A stretch of 64,000 nt of DNA from Clostridium pasteurianum BC1. GTDB taxonomy: Bacteria; Bacillota; Clostridia; Clostridiales; Clostridiaceae. A program made the position numbers and the translations under genes. The notes below the pieces were generated by a model that was given only the letters and a program-made list of their open reading frames with translations, did not search any database and was not told the origin of the DNA. Location of the stretch: contig NC_021182.1 in the NCBI RefSeq assembly GCF_000389635.1, positions 4,877,925-4,941,924 of the forward strand, read 5' to 3'. Shown piece by piece: positions 46,347 to 54,234 of the stretch. How positions within the stretch are numbered: position 1 is the first letter of the stretch; each line of letters opens with the position of its first letter.

Positions 46347-47261
46347 TTATGATAACTTGGTTACGATTACTTGCGGTAAATAATGTTCTACATCTTCTTT
46401 TTTACATAAGTCTTTTGAAAATGCCGTTGCACTTCCAGAAGTTGCACCCCATCTAAATGATTCTATTATATCTGGATTTTTAGAATAATTTGCTAGAAAA
46501 CCTGCAATTACCGAGTCTCCTGCTCCTACTGAATTTTGTACAGTTCCTTTAGCTGGTGAAGCATGATAAACTCCATTATCAGTAATTAAAAGTGCTCCTT
46601 TTTCTGCCATAGAAATAATTACATTTTCAGCACCCATTTCTCTAAGCTTTTGGGCATATTTTATAATATCGTCTTTTTTATCAAGAACTACGTTAAATAT
46701 TTCACCTAATTCATGATTATTAGGTTTTATTAAAAATGGTTTATTTTTTAATGTAGCAACCAAAGCATCCCCTGTAGTATCAACAATAACCTTAACCTTA
46801 TTAGATGCACATTTTTCCTGAAGTACAGAATATATATCTCTCGGTACTGAACTTTGTACATTCCCAGATAACACCAAATAATCATCACTACCTAATTTAC
46901 TAATTATTTTAAATAGTTTTTCAAGATCTGCTTCAGTTATGCCTGGTCCACCGCCGTTAATTTCTGTTTCTTCATTTGATTTAAGCTTAACATTTATTCT
47001 TGTGTCACCTGAAACCTGTATAAAATCAGTATCTACACCTTGAGCTTCTAAGGAATCAATTATAAATTTACCTGTAAAACCTCCAATAAAACCTAGGGCC
47101 TTACTTTTTATTCCAAAGTTATTTAACACTCTTGAGACATTTATACCTTTTCCACCAGCAAACTTCTCTTCGCTGACCACTCTATTAACCTTTCCTGGTT
47201 TGAAGTCATTTACATTTATGACATAATCTATTGCTGGATTAAAAGTCACTGTATATATCAT
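46347..47261 (-). CDS. fruK: 1-phosphofructokinase
   Basis: FruK (304 residues) phosphorylates fructose 1-phosphate to fructose 1,6-bisphosphate. It is a PfkB-family kinase: TFNPAIDYVINVNDFKPGKV at the start, FAGGKGINVSRVLNNFG near residue 35, and the catalytic NSVGAGDSVIAGFLANY near 245. AGG before the ATG is modest. It works on the product of the EIIABC permease downstream. No DeoR-type FruR gene lies beside it, unlike many Firmicute fru operons. Confidence 0.95.
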   Translation of the reverse strand: MIYTVTFNPAIDYVINVNDFKPGKVNRVVSEEKFAGGKGINVSRVLNNFGIKSKALGFIGGFTGKFIIDSLEAQGVDTDFIQVSGDTRINVKLKSNEETEINGGGPGITEADLEKLFKIISKLGSDDYLVLSGNVQSSVPRDIYSVLQEKCASNKVKVIVDTTGDALVATLKNKPFLIKPNNHELGEIFNVVLDKKDDIIKYAQKLREMGAENVIISMAEKGALLITDNGVYHASPAKGTVQNSVGAGDSVIAGFLANYSKNPDIIESFRWGATSGSATAFSKDLCKKEDVEHYLPQVIVTKLS

Positions 47262-47340
47262 TTTTTATTCACAACCTTTACTATTGTTTTTATGATTGTC
47301 ATACAATTATCATAATACAAAATCAATCAATAAACAACAC

Positions 47341-47362
47341 ATATGATCAAATTTAATCATAT
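47341..47362. promoter_or_regulatory. Possible operator upstream of fruK
   Basis: ATATGATCAAATTTAATCAT and two more bases form a 22-bp palindrome with one mismatched pair, about 80 bases before the fruK start. A DeoR-type repressor site is possible. Confidence 0.4.
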
Positions 47363-47822
47363 TTTTTTATAAAAATTTGAATCCTATTGATTTTTATTGT
47401 TAATTTTAACAAGTTTTCCTTTATTTTTTAACTATTTAATAAAATGCTAATAATATATTTTTGTTACATTAAAAACAGTATTAGTATTTTTTGTCATCTC
47501 AATTATTATATCCAATACTTGCTTTAAGGATACCTCATTATTAATGGATATACCCATATTAAATATAATATTTTTTTATTTCATCCATTTGCTTTGATTT
47601 TTCTTCCAAATTTAATCACAACTTATATACGATTTTGAAGGTTTATATTTACGACACTATTTTTCAATAAATATAATTTTATTACATAAATCTTGTCTAT
47701 TTTGATTTTACACATTTATTTAATAGAATTCAATAACTAATTCCTATATCTAATTCATGACATTAAATGATATAGGTAATAATGACTTTACATAAGTTAA
47801 TTGGATTAAACTTCAAAAAAAT

Positions 47823-47854
47823 AAAACCAAGCAAAAATAAATCAACTTGGTTTT
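47823..47854. terminator. Terminator after the LexA-like gene
   Basis: AAAACCAAG and CTTGGTTTT pair across a 14-base loop, with T-runs on either strand. Confidence 0.75.
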
Positions 47855-47858
47855 TTAT

Positions 47859-48074
47859 TTATATACGTTTTAATATTTGAATTGTTGTAGGGCACCCGTT
47901 TACACTGGAAATGTATCCTTTTGCCTCAATATCTTTTACAAATGAATGCACTAATTTAGCAGAACTTAATCCAATCTTTTCTCCCAGTTCCCTCACTGTT
48001 GGAGCATATTTATGCTTATCCATGTATTCTTGTATTAATTTCAACCCTTTTAATTGTTTTTCTGTCAATACCAT
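47859..48074 (-). CDS. Stand-alone LexA-type DNA-binding domain
   Basis: The 71-residue protein MVLTEKQLKGLKLIQEYMDK... is the LexA N-terminal winged helix (YAPTVRELGEKIGLSSAKLVHSFVKDIEAKGYI) without the S24 peptidase half. LexA itself has about 200 residues. It could therefore bind DNA but not be cut during the SOS response. No remnant of the peptidase domain follows before the terminator. Its target is unknown. Confidence 0.8.
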   Translation of the reverse strand: MVLTEKQLKGLKLIQEYMDKHKYAPTVRELGEKIGLSSAKLVHSFVKDIEAKGYISSVNGCPTTIQILKRI

Positions 48075-48272
48075 AGTATCCGTAAAACCACCCCATTAAG
48101 TTTTATAAATGTAAATTTATACCATAATTATATAGAACATTAGTTCCAGTGTCAAGTGAATTTTTTATAAATAAAATTTACTGAACAAGACTTCAGCTAT
48201 TAATTATTCCATAAAATTTTTGAATATTCATTCCATATTTTGTAAATACTTATATTATAATGAGGTGATACT

Positions 48273-48365
48273 GTGAAAAAACAAATTTATTTTAATATTG
48301 ATATAATAATAGTTTCAATATTATTTGGAATTGCATATATGCTCATATTTAATTTAATTGTTTAG
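48273..48365 (+). CDS. Possible 30-residue membrane peptide
   Basis: GTG at 48273 follows GAGGTGAT and opens a 30-codon frame: KKQIYF then a hydrophobic IDIIIVSILFGIAYMLIF helix. It overlaps the last bases of the convergent nitrogenase-like gene. Good ribosome site and a clean single-helix pattern support it; it is too short to judge by composition. Confidence 0.4.
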   Translation: MKKQIYFNIDIIIVSILFGIAYMLIFNLIV

Positions 48366-49870
48366 TCTTTTATATATGCAAATGGATTTTTATCATACCA
48401 TTCTTTTTTATAAGGTAAACTTGTATTCTCAGATAGTCTATGCTGAAAAGAAGAATTTTTTAATAATCTTGTCATCCTTCTTGCTACTTCAAAAGCACCT
48501 TTATATCCAAAATAATTAAATGATCCTCCAAATAGAGGTAAGGATGGCACTCCAAGCTTAGATACCCATACCCCGGCTCCTGCATGAGTTAGACATATAT
48601 CTGGTTTGTCTCTATTTATTATATTAATTAACTCAAAAGCTTGATTTGGTGCTACACTTACATCTACCGATGGAAATTTCTCATTAAATTTTGTATAAAG
48701 TTCAGTACTTAAACTGTCATAATGGTGGGCTCTAACTGCTATGACCTCACAGCCTAATTCATCAAGAAGCATAGCATCAGATACTACCCTTATTATACCT
48801 CCAGTTATCAGCACTCTTTTCCCTTTTAAAACTTTTCTAAAAGGCTCTATTGCTGAAAAAACTTCTTGTTCCTCTGCAGCAATTACTTCTTTTGCTTTTT
48901 CTTCTAAATTCAGCTGTTTTGCCACCTCTATAAACCATTCACTTGTATTTTTTATACCCACAGGCATATTGTGAATAAAATATGGAGTACCAAACCTCTC
49001 CTTTAAAAACGTTAAAAAGTAGTCATCGTGAACATTACAAAGACTTATATTTAAAGCTGCTTCTGACAATTTTCTAAAATCATTAGGATGAGCAAAATTC
49101 GGAAAAACCCTTACTTTAAGACCTAATGTCTCTAATAATCTTATGGTCTCTACCTCGTCAGGATAGGTCAGAGAACCAAAATTGAATAGGTTAACAATTT
49201 TAGATTTTTTATAATTAATTTCTTCCAATTGGAACTTTCCACTGTTTCCTTTTGTATTATCTAATAAATTTGGAGACAAATCCAAATTTCTACCCACTCC
49301 ATGGTAATAAGTATCATAGGCGTTAGCAACTACTTGAGATTTAATTCCCTCACAGTGCATTGGCATTATTTTTGCATTCACAGTCTCTTGTGTACTTCTT
49401 ACCACCTCATCAATATCATCACCAATCATACTTGGTGAACAGGTATTCATAACAATAATGGCTATTGGTTTATAACGTTTATCAGCCTCCAATATGGTTT
49501 CTCTCAGTTTAGCTTCTCCTCCATTAATAACATCTTTCTCATTGAGATTAGTAGATAACCATATTAAAGGCTTAGGAACTCCACCCCTAGCTTTTGTTCC
49601 AGACCTAACTTGAAAATCCGATGAATGAATTTGTGATCCACAACCTACAGGACCATGAATTATAAATATAGTATCTGGCATTGTAAGAGCCATTCCCAGT
49701 ACTAAACCTAGCTGACAGGCAGTTGCCTGAGAAAAACTTCTTTTTTTATTCTTTAAGCACCCCTCTTTAGCACAACCTAATAATTCACAAGTGCTGCCAC
49801 CAAAGGCACTCCCCACAAAATTCAATCTATGTTCACGTTTAGGAGCAACTTTATTATCAAAATAGCTCAT
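48362..49870 (-). CDS. Nitrogenase component 1-like protein, NifD-like
   Basis: The 502-residue product has the NifD/NifE fold. Three cysteines match the P-cluster ligands of NifD: C52 (TACQLG), C77 (GPVGCGSQ) and C144 (NTCSPSMIGDD). C278 in SLCNVHDDYF lies at the place of the NifD cofactor ligand Cys275. At the place of His442 there is LFGGSFNYFGYKG with no histidine. It has four further cysteines near the N-terminus. So it should bind a P-cluster-type centre, but a classical FeMo cofactor is doubtful. No nifH is present. The companion subunit gene lies five bases upstream. The substrate is unknown. Confidence 0.85.
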   Translation of the reverse strand: MSYFDNKVAPKREHRLNFVGSAFGGSTCELLGCAKEGCLKNKKRSFSQATACQLGLVLGMALTMPDTIFIIHGPVGCGSQIHSSDFQVRSGTKARGGVPKPLIWLSTNLNEKDVINGGEAKLRETILEADKRYKPIAIIVMNTCSPSMIGDDIDEVVRSTQETVNAKIMPMHCEGIKSQVVANAYDTYYHGVGRNLDLSPNLLDNTKGNSGKFQLEEINYKKSKIVNLFNFGSLTYPDEVETIRLLETLGLKVRVFPNFAHPNDFRKLSEAALNISLCNVHDDYFLTFLKERFGTPYFIHNMPVGIKNTSEWFIEVAKQLNLEEKAKEVIAAEEQEVFSAIEPFRKVLKGKRVLITGGIIRVVSDAMLLDELGCEVIAVRAHHYDSLSTELYTKFNEKFPSVDVSVAPNQAFELINIINRDKPDICLTHAGAGVWVSKLGVPSLPLFGGSFNYFGYKGAFEVARRMTRLLKNSSFQHRLSENTSLPYKKEWYDKNPFAYIKD

Positions 49871-49875
49871 TTAAT

Positions 49876-51213
49876 CTACCTCCCTGTAAAGATAACATCT
49901 AATAAATCTTCCACTAAATGCAGCCCGCCATTATATCCTGCGTATCCTCTGTCTAATATTGCTCTATTTAATATTGGATAACTTACACTTAATATTTTTG
50001 CACCAACTTTATTAGCAAAATCTTTTTCCCAAGAACTACCTAGTATAAATAGAGGTGAAAGAGCATCATGGTATTTTTCAGATTTTTGCACTTCAATAAT
50101 ATTTGTTAAATGCTCTTCAATTTTTGAAGCATCTGTTTGATATATTAATTTAATTTCTTTATCAACATTAAGCTTTTCAAATCTATCATTTAAAACTGCT
50201 TTCTGATTATCATCAAGTTCATCTGTTATTACTGAAAATTTAGGTATCCATCCCAAATCTTCATATAAAAATTTTGTTATTGATAGGGTATTATTTGCAT
50301 TTCCTACAACTATAGCATAATGTTGAAAATCCGAATCTGCATATACATCCGATATTCTTTCAATATACTTATAATAATTTTCATTTTCCTGCTTTATTAA
50401 AGCTTCCACTTTTTTATTATCTATCTCTAATAGCTTAGAAATATCTCTTAAAAATTCTGCTGTAGCTGTGGGGCCTATTGGAATCTCACTAACATAATAA
50501 GGTATGCCATGCTTTTCCTTAAAACTTTCTGCAACACTAATTCCATAGGTCCTTGATAAAACAATATTTAATAATGCTCCTGATGCATTTCTTAAATTAT
50601 TTATGGTTTGATCATTAGTAAAAAAAGTATTTACTTCTAGTCCCAGCTTCTCTAATAATCTTTTAATTTCAACTAAATCCCCTCTAAAAAAAGGATCACT
50701 AGCTGGAATTAATCCAAAAATATTTACTAAATTTTTTCTTTTCTTTGTGTTTTCATTTGAGTAGTCATTAAATAATTTTTCTAATACTCCTTCATACCCA
50801 TTATATGAATTTCCTCTAAATCCCCCTGTTTCTATTGATAATATAGGAATTTTTGAATCTTTAAAATTTCTAAGAACTGCTTCCACATCGTCTCCAATTA
50901 TTTCTGTCATACATCCAGTTGTCACTAAAAATAAATCTGCATCAATCATTTCCAGAGTGGTTTCTATCTGCTCATTTAATCTGGAAGATCCTCCAAACAC
51001 AATATCATTTTCAGTTATACCTGAAGTAGGCACTGAACTGCCTCCACAGTATCCCGATCCCCAAAATCCGCTGCCTCCCATATATGCACCAAAAAGATTT
51101 GCTCCACACCCGGATGTAGCATGAACTATTGGAACTACTCTTGGTAATGCACTAATAGTACTTAAAGCACCACCAAGAGCACAGGAAAACCTAGGCCTTT
51201 CAATATATGTCAT
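49876..51213 (-). CDS. Nitrogenase component 1-like protein, NifK-like
   Basis: The 445-residue product is the beta-type partner. C11 (RFSCALGGAL), C36 (ATSGCGANL) and C101 (TTGCMTEIIGDDVEAV) match the three P-cluster cysteines of NifK. It is shorter than NifK (about 520) and begins directly at the first cysteine, lacking NifK's N-terminal extension; this recalls NifN and nitrogenase-like reductases. GGGGGG precedes the ATG. Its stop lies five bases before the NifD-like start, so an alpha2beta2 complex is likely. A structured leader lies upstream. Confidence 0.85.
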   Translation of the reverse strand: MTYIERPRFSCALGGALSTISALPRVVPIVHATSGCGANLFGAYMGGSGFWGSGYCGGSSVPTSGITENDIVFGGSSRLNEQIETTLEMIDADLFLVTTGCMTEIIGDDVEAVLRNFKDSKIPILSIETGGFRGNSYNGYEGVLEKLFNDYSNENTKKRKNLVNIFGLIPASDPFFRGDLVEIKRLLEKLGLEVNTFFTNDQTINNLRNASGALLNIVLSRTYGISVAESFKEKHGIPYYVSEIPIGPTATAEFLRDISKLLEIDNKKVEALIKQENENYYKYIERISDVYADSDFQHYAIVVGNANNTLSITKFLYEDLGWIPKFSVITDELDDNQKAVLNDRFEKLNVDKEIKLIYQTDASKIEEHLTNIIEVQKSEKYHDALSPLFILGSSWEKDFANKVGAKILSVSYPILNRAILDRGYAGYNGGLHLVEDLLDVIFTGR

Positions 51214-51367
51214 TTACATATCCCCCCAATTTATAGTCTTTAACTAAATTAAAAATCTGTAATTTATTTCCCAATATACTATTTTTAATATGTTTAATGT
51301 AAAACCTTTACATTATATAGTTAGTATTTTTTATGGGATAACAATACTTTATTCTAAAAATAAAAAA

Positions 51368-51406
51368 ACTAGAAACCTCACTAAGTCAAATTTAGTGAGA
51401 ATCTAG
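51368..51406 (-). terminator. Leader terminator upstream of the nitrogenase-like genes
   Basis: On the minus strand ACTAGATTCTCACTAAA and TTAGTGAGGTTTCTAGT form a stem with a small bulge, followed by TTTTTTTATTTTT. It stands 155 bases before the NifK-like start, so it can end a short leader transcript or act as an attenuator. Confidence 0.75.
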
Positions 51407-51439
51407 TCTCCAGTTTTCTGGTTAACAATTATGAATGCC

Positions 51440-51475
51440 CCATTATACCAATATGTTTATTATATGTTGGTATAA
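51440..51475. repeat. Leader hairpin upstream of the terminator
   Basis: ATTATACCAA and TTGGTATAAT pair perfectly, with ATAT/ATAT pairing inside, making a stem of about 14 bp. It lies between the 35-codon gene and the terminator. Confidence 0.7.
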
Positions 51476-51568
51476 TAATTTTGTCAATAAATCTTTTATA
51501 TTCTACAAAAGATTTTTAATAAATTTATCACATTTTATTTCTTTTTATTTTGCTCTTTTCAATCATCA

Positions 51569-51676
51569 TCATAAGAAGTTTATCCTTATTACATTGCCAG
51601 TTTCTGCACCACTCTTAATACCTATGCCTTTTTCAGCCAGCTTATTATTTCCTTCTTTCAGTAATTTACCAAGCAT
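51569..51676 (-). CDS. 35-residue small protein or leader peptide
   Basis: An ATG at 51676 with an ideal AAGGAGGT six bases upstream opens a 35-codon frame encoding MLGKLLKEGNNKLAEKGIGI and a further 15 residues ending NFL. The N-terminal half is an amphipathic Lys-rich helix. A TATAAT box lies 24 bases upstream with a LysR-type inverted repeat behind it, and two hairpins and a terminator follow. It reads the same way as the nitrogenase-like genes. It could be a functional small protein or a translated leader controlling read-through. No family is recognised. Confidence 0.6.
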   Translation of the reverse strand: MLGKLLKEGNNKLAEKGIGIKSGAETGNVIRINFL

Positions 51677-51699
51677 AAAATACCTCCTTGTTTAATTCC

Positions 51700-51756
51700 A
51701 TTATAAGATGATCATAATCGTTAATTATCTTAAATTTTTTTATCAATTATGATCAT
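51700..51756 (-). promoter_or_regulatory. LysR-type operator and promoter
   Basis: Perfect 11-bp arms ATGATCATAAT (51708) and ATTATGATCAT (51746) lie between the divergent LysR gene and the small leader gene. On the minus strand TATAAT (51705-51700) is a good -10 box, but the matching -35 is poor, as at activator-dependent promoters. Confidence 0.6.
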
Positions 51757-51827
51757 ATCTAAATTATATGTTATAATACATAATAAATAAAATTGATAAT
51801 ATTTATACTATACATGAGGTGAAATTC

Positions 51828-52523
51828 ATGGCACTTTCTCAAATAGAAGTCTTTATTAAGGTCATTGAAAATAGAAGTTTTACAAAAGCTGGAGAAGAAC
51901 TACATATGAGTCAATCTGCTGTTAGTCATTCTATTGCACTTATGGAAGAGGAACTTGGTTTGCCATTGATTATACGTGATAAAAAACAGGGAGTAATGGT
52001 ATCTGATTTTGGGGCACGTGTTTTAATAGCAGCTAGAAATATTTTAAAAGAGGTATCTCAAATTAAACAGGCAGCAGCTATGGAAAAAGGTCTTGATATA
52101 GGAACTATTAGAATTGGCAGTTTCCCAAGTGCTACTGCTCGCTTGCTACCCAAAATAATTTCTAGATTTAAAAAACAATATTCTGGTATAGATATTCTAC
52201 TATTTGATGGGGATAATCAAGAAGTTTCAGAATGGCTTTCCAATGGAGTTATTGACATAAGTTTTACAGCCAAATTAGAAAAATCTAATAACATAATTCC
52301 TTTAACCAAGGACAAAATCTTTGCAGTTTTACCAAAAAATCATCCGCTGCTAGAACTTCAATCAATTCCCATTTCAGAATTCTCAGATATTCCATTTATC
52401 ATGCCCAAAAGTGGTTGTGAACCTCTTATTATGGGAATTTTTAATAGTGAAGGGCTGTCTCCATCTGTGCAAAAATTTATTTTAATGAGTCAACAATTGT
52501 TTGGATTAGGAGAAAATTTATAG
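51828..52523 (+). CDS. LysR-family regulator, C-terminally truncated
   Basis: The 231-residue product has a complete LysR helix-turn-helix (FIKVIENRSFTKAGEELHMS, then QSAVSHSIALMEEELGLPL) and most of the effector domain (IRIGSFPSATARLLPKIISR). It stops after KFILMSQQLFGLGENL, about 60 residues short of family length. The following 150 bases still encode LysR-tail-like sequence in another frame (QHYKSLSISFKIRT), so a frameshift or deletion is likely. The ATG at 51828 follows AGGTG. It is divergent from the leader and nitrogenase-like genes and is their probable regulator, if still active. Confidence 0.75.
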   Translation: MALSQIEVFIKVIENRSFTKAGEELHMSQSAVSHSIALMEEELGLPLIIRDKKQGVMVSDFGARVLIAARNILKEVSQIKQAAAMEKGLDIGTIRIGSFPSATARLLPKIISRFKKQYSGIDILLFDGDNQEVSEWLSNGVIDISFTAKLEKSNNIIPLTKDKIFAVLPKNHPLLELQSIPISEFSDIPFIMPKSGCEPLIMGIFNSEGLSPSVQKFILMSQQLFGLGENL

Positions 52524-52802
52524 CAAAAGAACTTATTTTCCAGCATTATAAATCATTAAGTATTTCTTTTAAAATCAGAACTCTCTTTACATGTAATAGT
52601 ATTGCCAATATACATACTAAAGGTATTAATAAAAAAAGGCTTAACTGCTTTTTTAGTTAATGAACAATATAAAAAGATTGCTCATCAATTGCTGTACAGA
52701 TAGCCTATTCTTTTATATATTTTGGTTATTTAATTAAATATTTATAATTGTTTATGCTATTTATTTGGTTTACTTGGCTTACATTGAACCTTTTTAGCTT
52801 TT

Positions 52803-53384
52803 CTAAGAATTTATCTTGATTCCTTCAAATACATAGTTTATCAAGTTTCTTACAAAAATATCATCAAGTACTTCTCCAGTTATCAATAATCTATAGAATA
52901 CAGGCCCCCAAATTAAATCAATACTTAATTCCATATTCAGGTCTTTTCTTAATTCTCCTCTTGAAATTCCACGCTCTAAAATTTGTTTTGAAATACTTCG
53001 GCGAGGCTTAAAATATGCTTTACGATATATATCAGCGAGCTTTGGATCAAACTGTCCTTCAGCTATTATTTCAGTAATTACATTTCCCTTTCTGCTCATT
53101 AGAAATTTTACAAAATTATTGACTTGAATGAACATATCATCAATAGTTGACCCTGTATCAGGTATTGGAAGCTTCACATTAGTAGCATTTAAGAAACCAT
53201 CTATAACAACAGCAGCTTTATTTGGCCACCATTTATAAATAGTAGCTTTGCTAACTCCAGCTCTTTCAGCAATCTTTTCAACGGTTACTGCTCCAAATCC
53301 ATTTTCTATTAATAAATCATATGACGCATTAAGAATATCTGTTTTTGTTTTTTCACTACGAGGGCGTCCTAATTTTTTATCCAT
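52803..53384 (-). CDS. TetR-family transcriptional regulator
   Basis: The 193-residue product has a TetR helix-turn-helix (GFGAVTVEKIAERAGVSKAT, then IYKWWPNKAAVVIDGFL) after a basic N-terminus KKLGRPRSEKTK. The C-terminal ligand domain is of the type seen with efflux and redox genes. GGAGG precedes the ATG. Palindromic operators lie in the 200-base gap to the divergent FMN-protein and MFS genes, which it probably represses. Confidence 0.9.
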   Translation of the reverse strand: MDKKLGRPRSEKTKTDILNASYDLLIENGFGAVTVEKIAERAGVSKATIYKWWPNKAAVVIDGFLNATNVKLPIPDTGSTIDDMFIQVNNFVKFLMSRKGNVITEIIAEGQFDPKLADIYRKAYFKPRRSISKQILERGISRGELRKDLNMELSIDLIWGPVFYRLLITGEVLDDIFVRNLINYVFEGIKINS

Positions 53385-53472
53385 TGTAAATTATACCTCC
53401 TGTTATATTAAAAATGTATTTTAAAACTATACGTATATTATATATTAAAAAAACAAAAAAATATACTTTACA

Positions 53473-53520
53473 ATACTAAACGTTTAGTATATTATATATA
53501 TAAACTATACGTTTAGTATT
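53473..53520. promoter_or_regulatory. TetR-type operators
   Basis: ATACTAAACGTTTAGTAT (53473) is an 18-bp perfect palindrome. A second copy with one arm changed, ACTATACGTTTAGTATT, follows at 53504, and a third partial copy lies at 53426. The second overlaps TTGTCT (53519), a -35 box for the plus-strand genes with TATAGT 18 bases on. Confidence 0.75.
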
Positions 53521-53584
53521 GTCTACAGGAAATTGAAATTATTATAGTGTAAAAAAATCAAGGTTATAAAGGGAGGAATTTTTA

Positions 53585-54220
53585 ATGAAAGTTGTAGCTT
53601 TTAATGGAAGTCCTGCTAAAGCAGGAAATACCTATCATGGAATAAAAATAGTTATTGATGAACTTGAAAAAGAAGGTATAGAAACAGAAATAATTCATGT
53701 AGGAAATAAGTCTATTAGAGGATGTATTGCTTGTAAAAATTGTACAAAAAATAAAAATGGAAAGTGTGTTATTACTACTGATCCAGTTAATGAATGGATT
53801 GAAAAGATGAAAGAAGCTGATGGAATAATTTTAGGGTCCCCTGTTCACTATTCATCCATTGCTGGAGCAATGAAATCATTTTTAGATAGAGCTTTTCGTG
53901 TGGCAGAAGCCAATGATAGCATGTTAAGACATAAGGTTGGTGCAGCAGTTGTAGCAGTAAGACGTGCAGGTGGAATTCCAACCTTCGATCAGTTAAATAA
54001 CTATATTAATCATTCTGAAATGCTTATACCAACTTCAAATTATTGGAATGTTATTAACGGGACAGCACCAGGGGAGGCAATGCAGGATGAAGAAGGGATT
54101 CAAATAATGAGGATACTTGGTAAAAATATGGCATGGCTTATGAAGCTTATTGAAAATGGTGAAGGAATTGTAAAGAAGCCTGAAATGGAAACAAAAATAT
54201 TTACTAATTTTATTCGTTAA
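53585..54220 (+). CDS. Iron-sulfur flavoprotein/NAD(P)H-dependent FMN reductase
   Basis: The 211-residue product is a flavodoxin-fold protein: VVAFNGSPAKAGNTYHGIKI binds FMN phosphate, then the compact cysteine motif CIACKNCTKNKNGKC (CX2CX2CX7C, residues 47-61) typical of iron-sulfur flavoproteins that hold a [4Fe-4S] cluster, then GIILGSPVHYSSIAGAMKSF. It should pass electrons between ferredoxin and a small acceptor, perhaps a quinone or oxygen species. GGGAGG precedes the ATG. It is the first gene behind the TetR operators and 14 bases before an MFS gene. Confidence 0.9.
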   Translation: MKVVAFNGSPAKAGNTYHGIKIVIDELEKEGIETEIIHVGNKSIRGCIACKNCTKNKNGKCVITTDPVNEWIEKMKEADGIILGSPVHYSSIAGAMKSFLDRAFRVAEANDSMLRHKVGAAVVAVRRAGGIPTFDQLNNYINHSEMLIPTSNYWNVINGTAPGEAMQDEEGIQIMRILGKNMAWLMKLIENGEGIVKKPEMETKIFTNFIR

Positions 54221-54234
54221 AGGGGTGGAGTATT

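Larger units (their letters stand above)
47262..47858. other. Intergenic stretch upstream of fruK
   Basis: The region is over 80% A+T and lacks coding frames. It contains a palindrome at 47341 and a terminator at 47823. Nothing else is recognised. Confidence 0.45.

Noticed and set aside
48362-51213. True molybdenum nitrogenase structural genes
   Set aside because: The His442 equivalent is missing, the beta-type subunit lacks the NifK N-terminal extension, and no nifH or cofactor genes are nearby.
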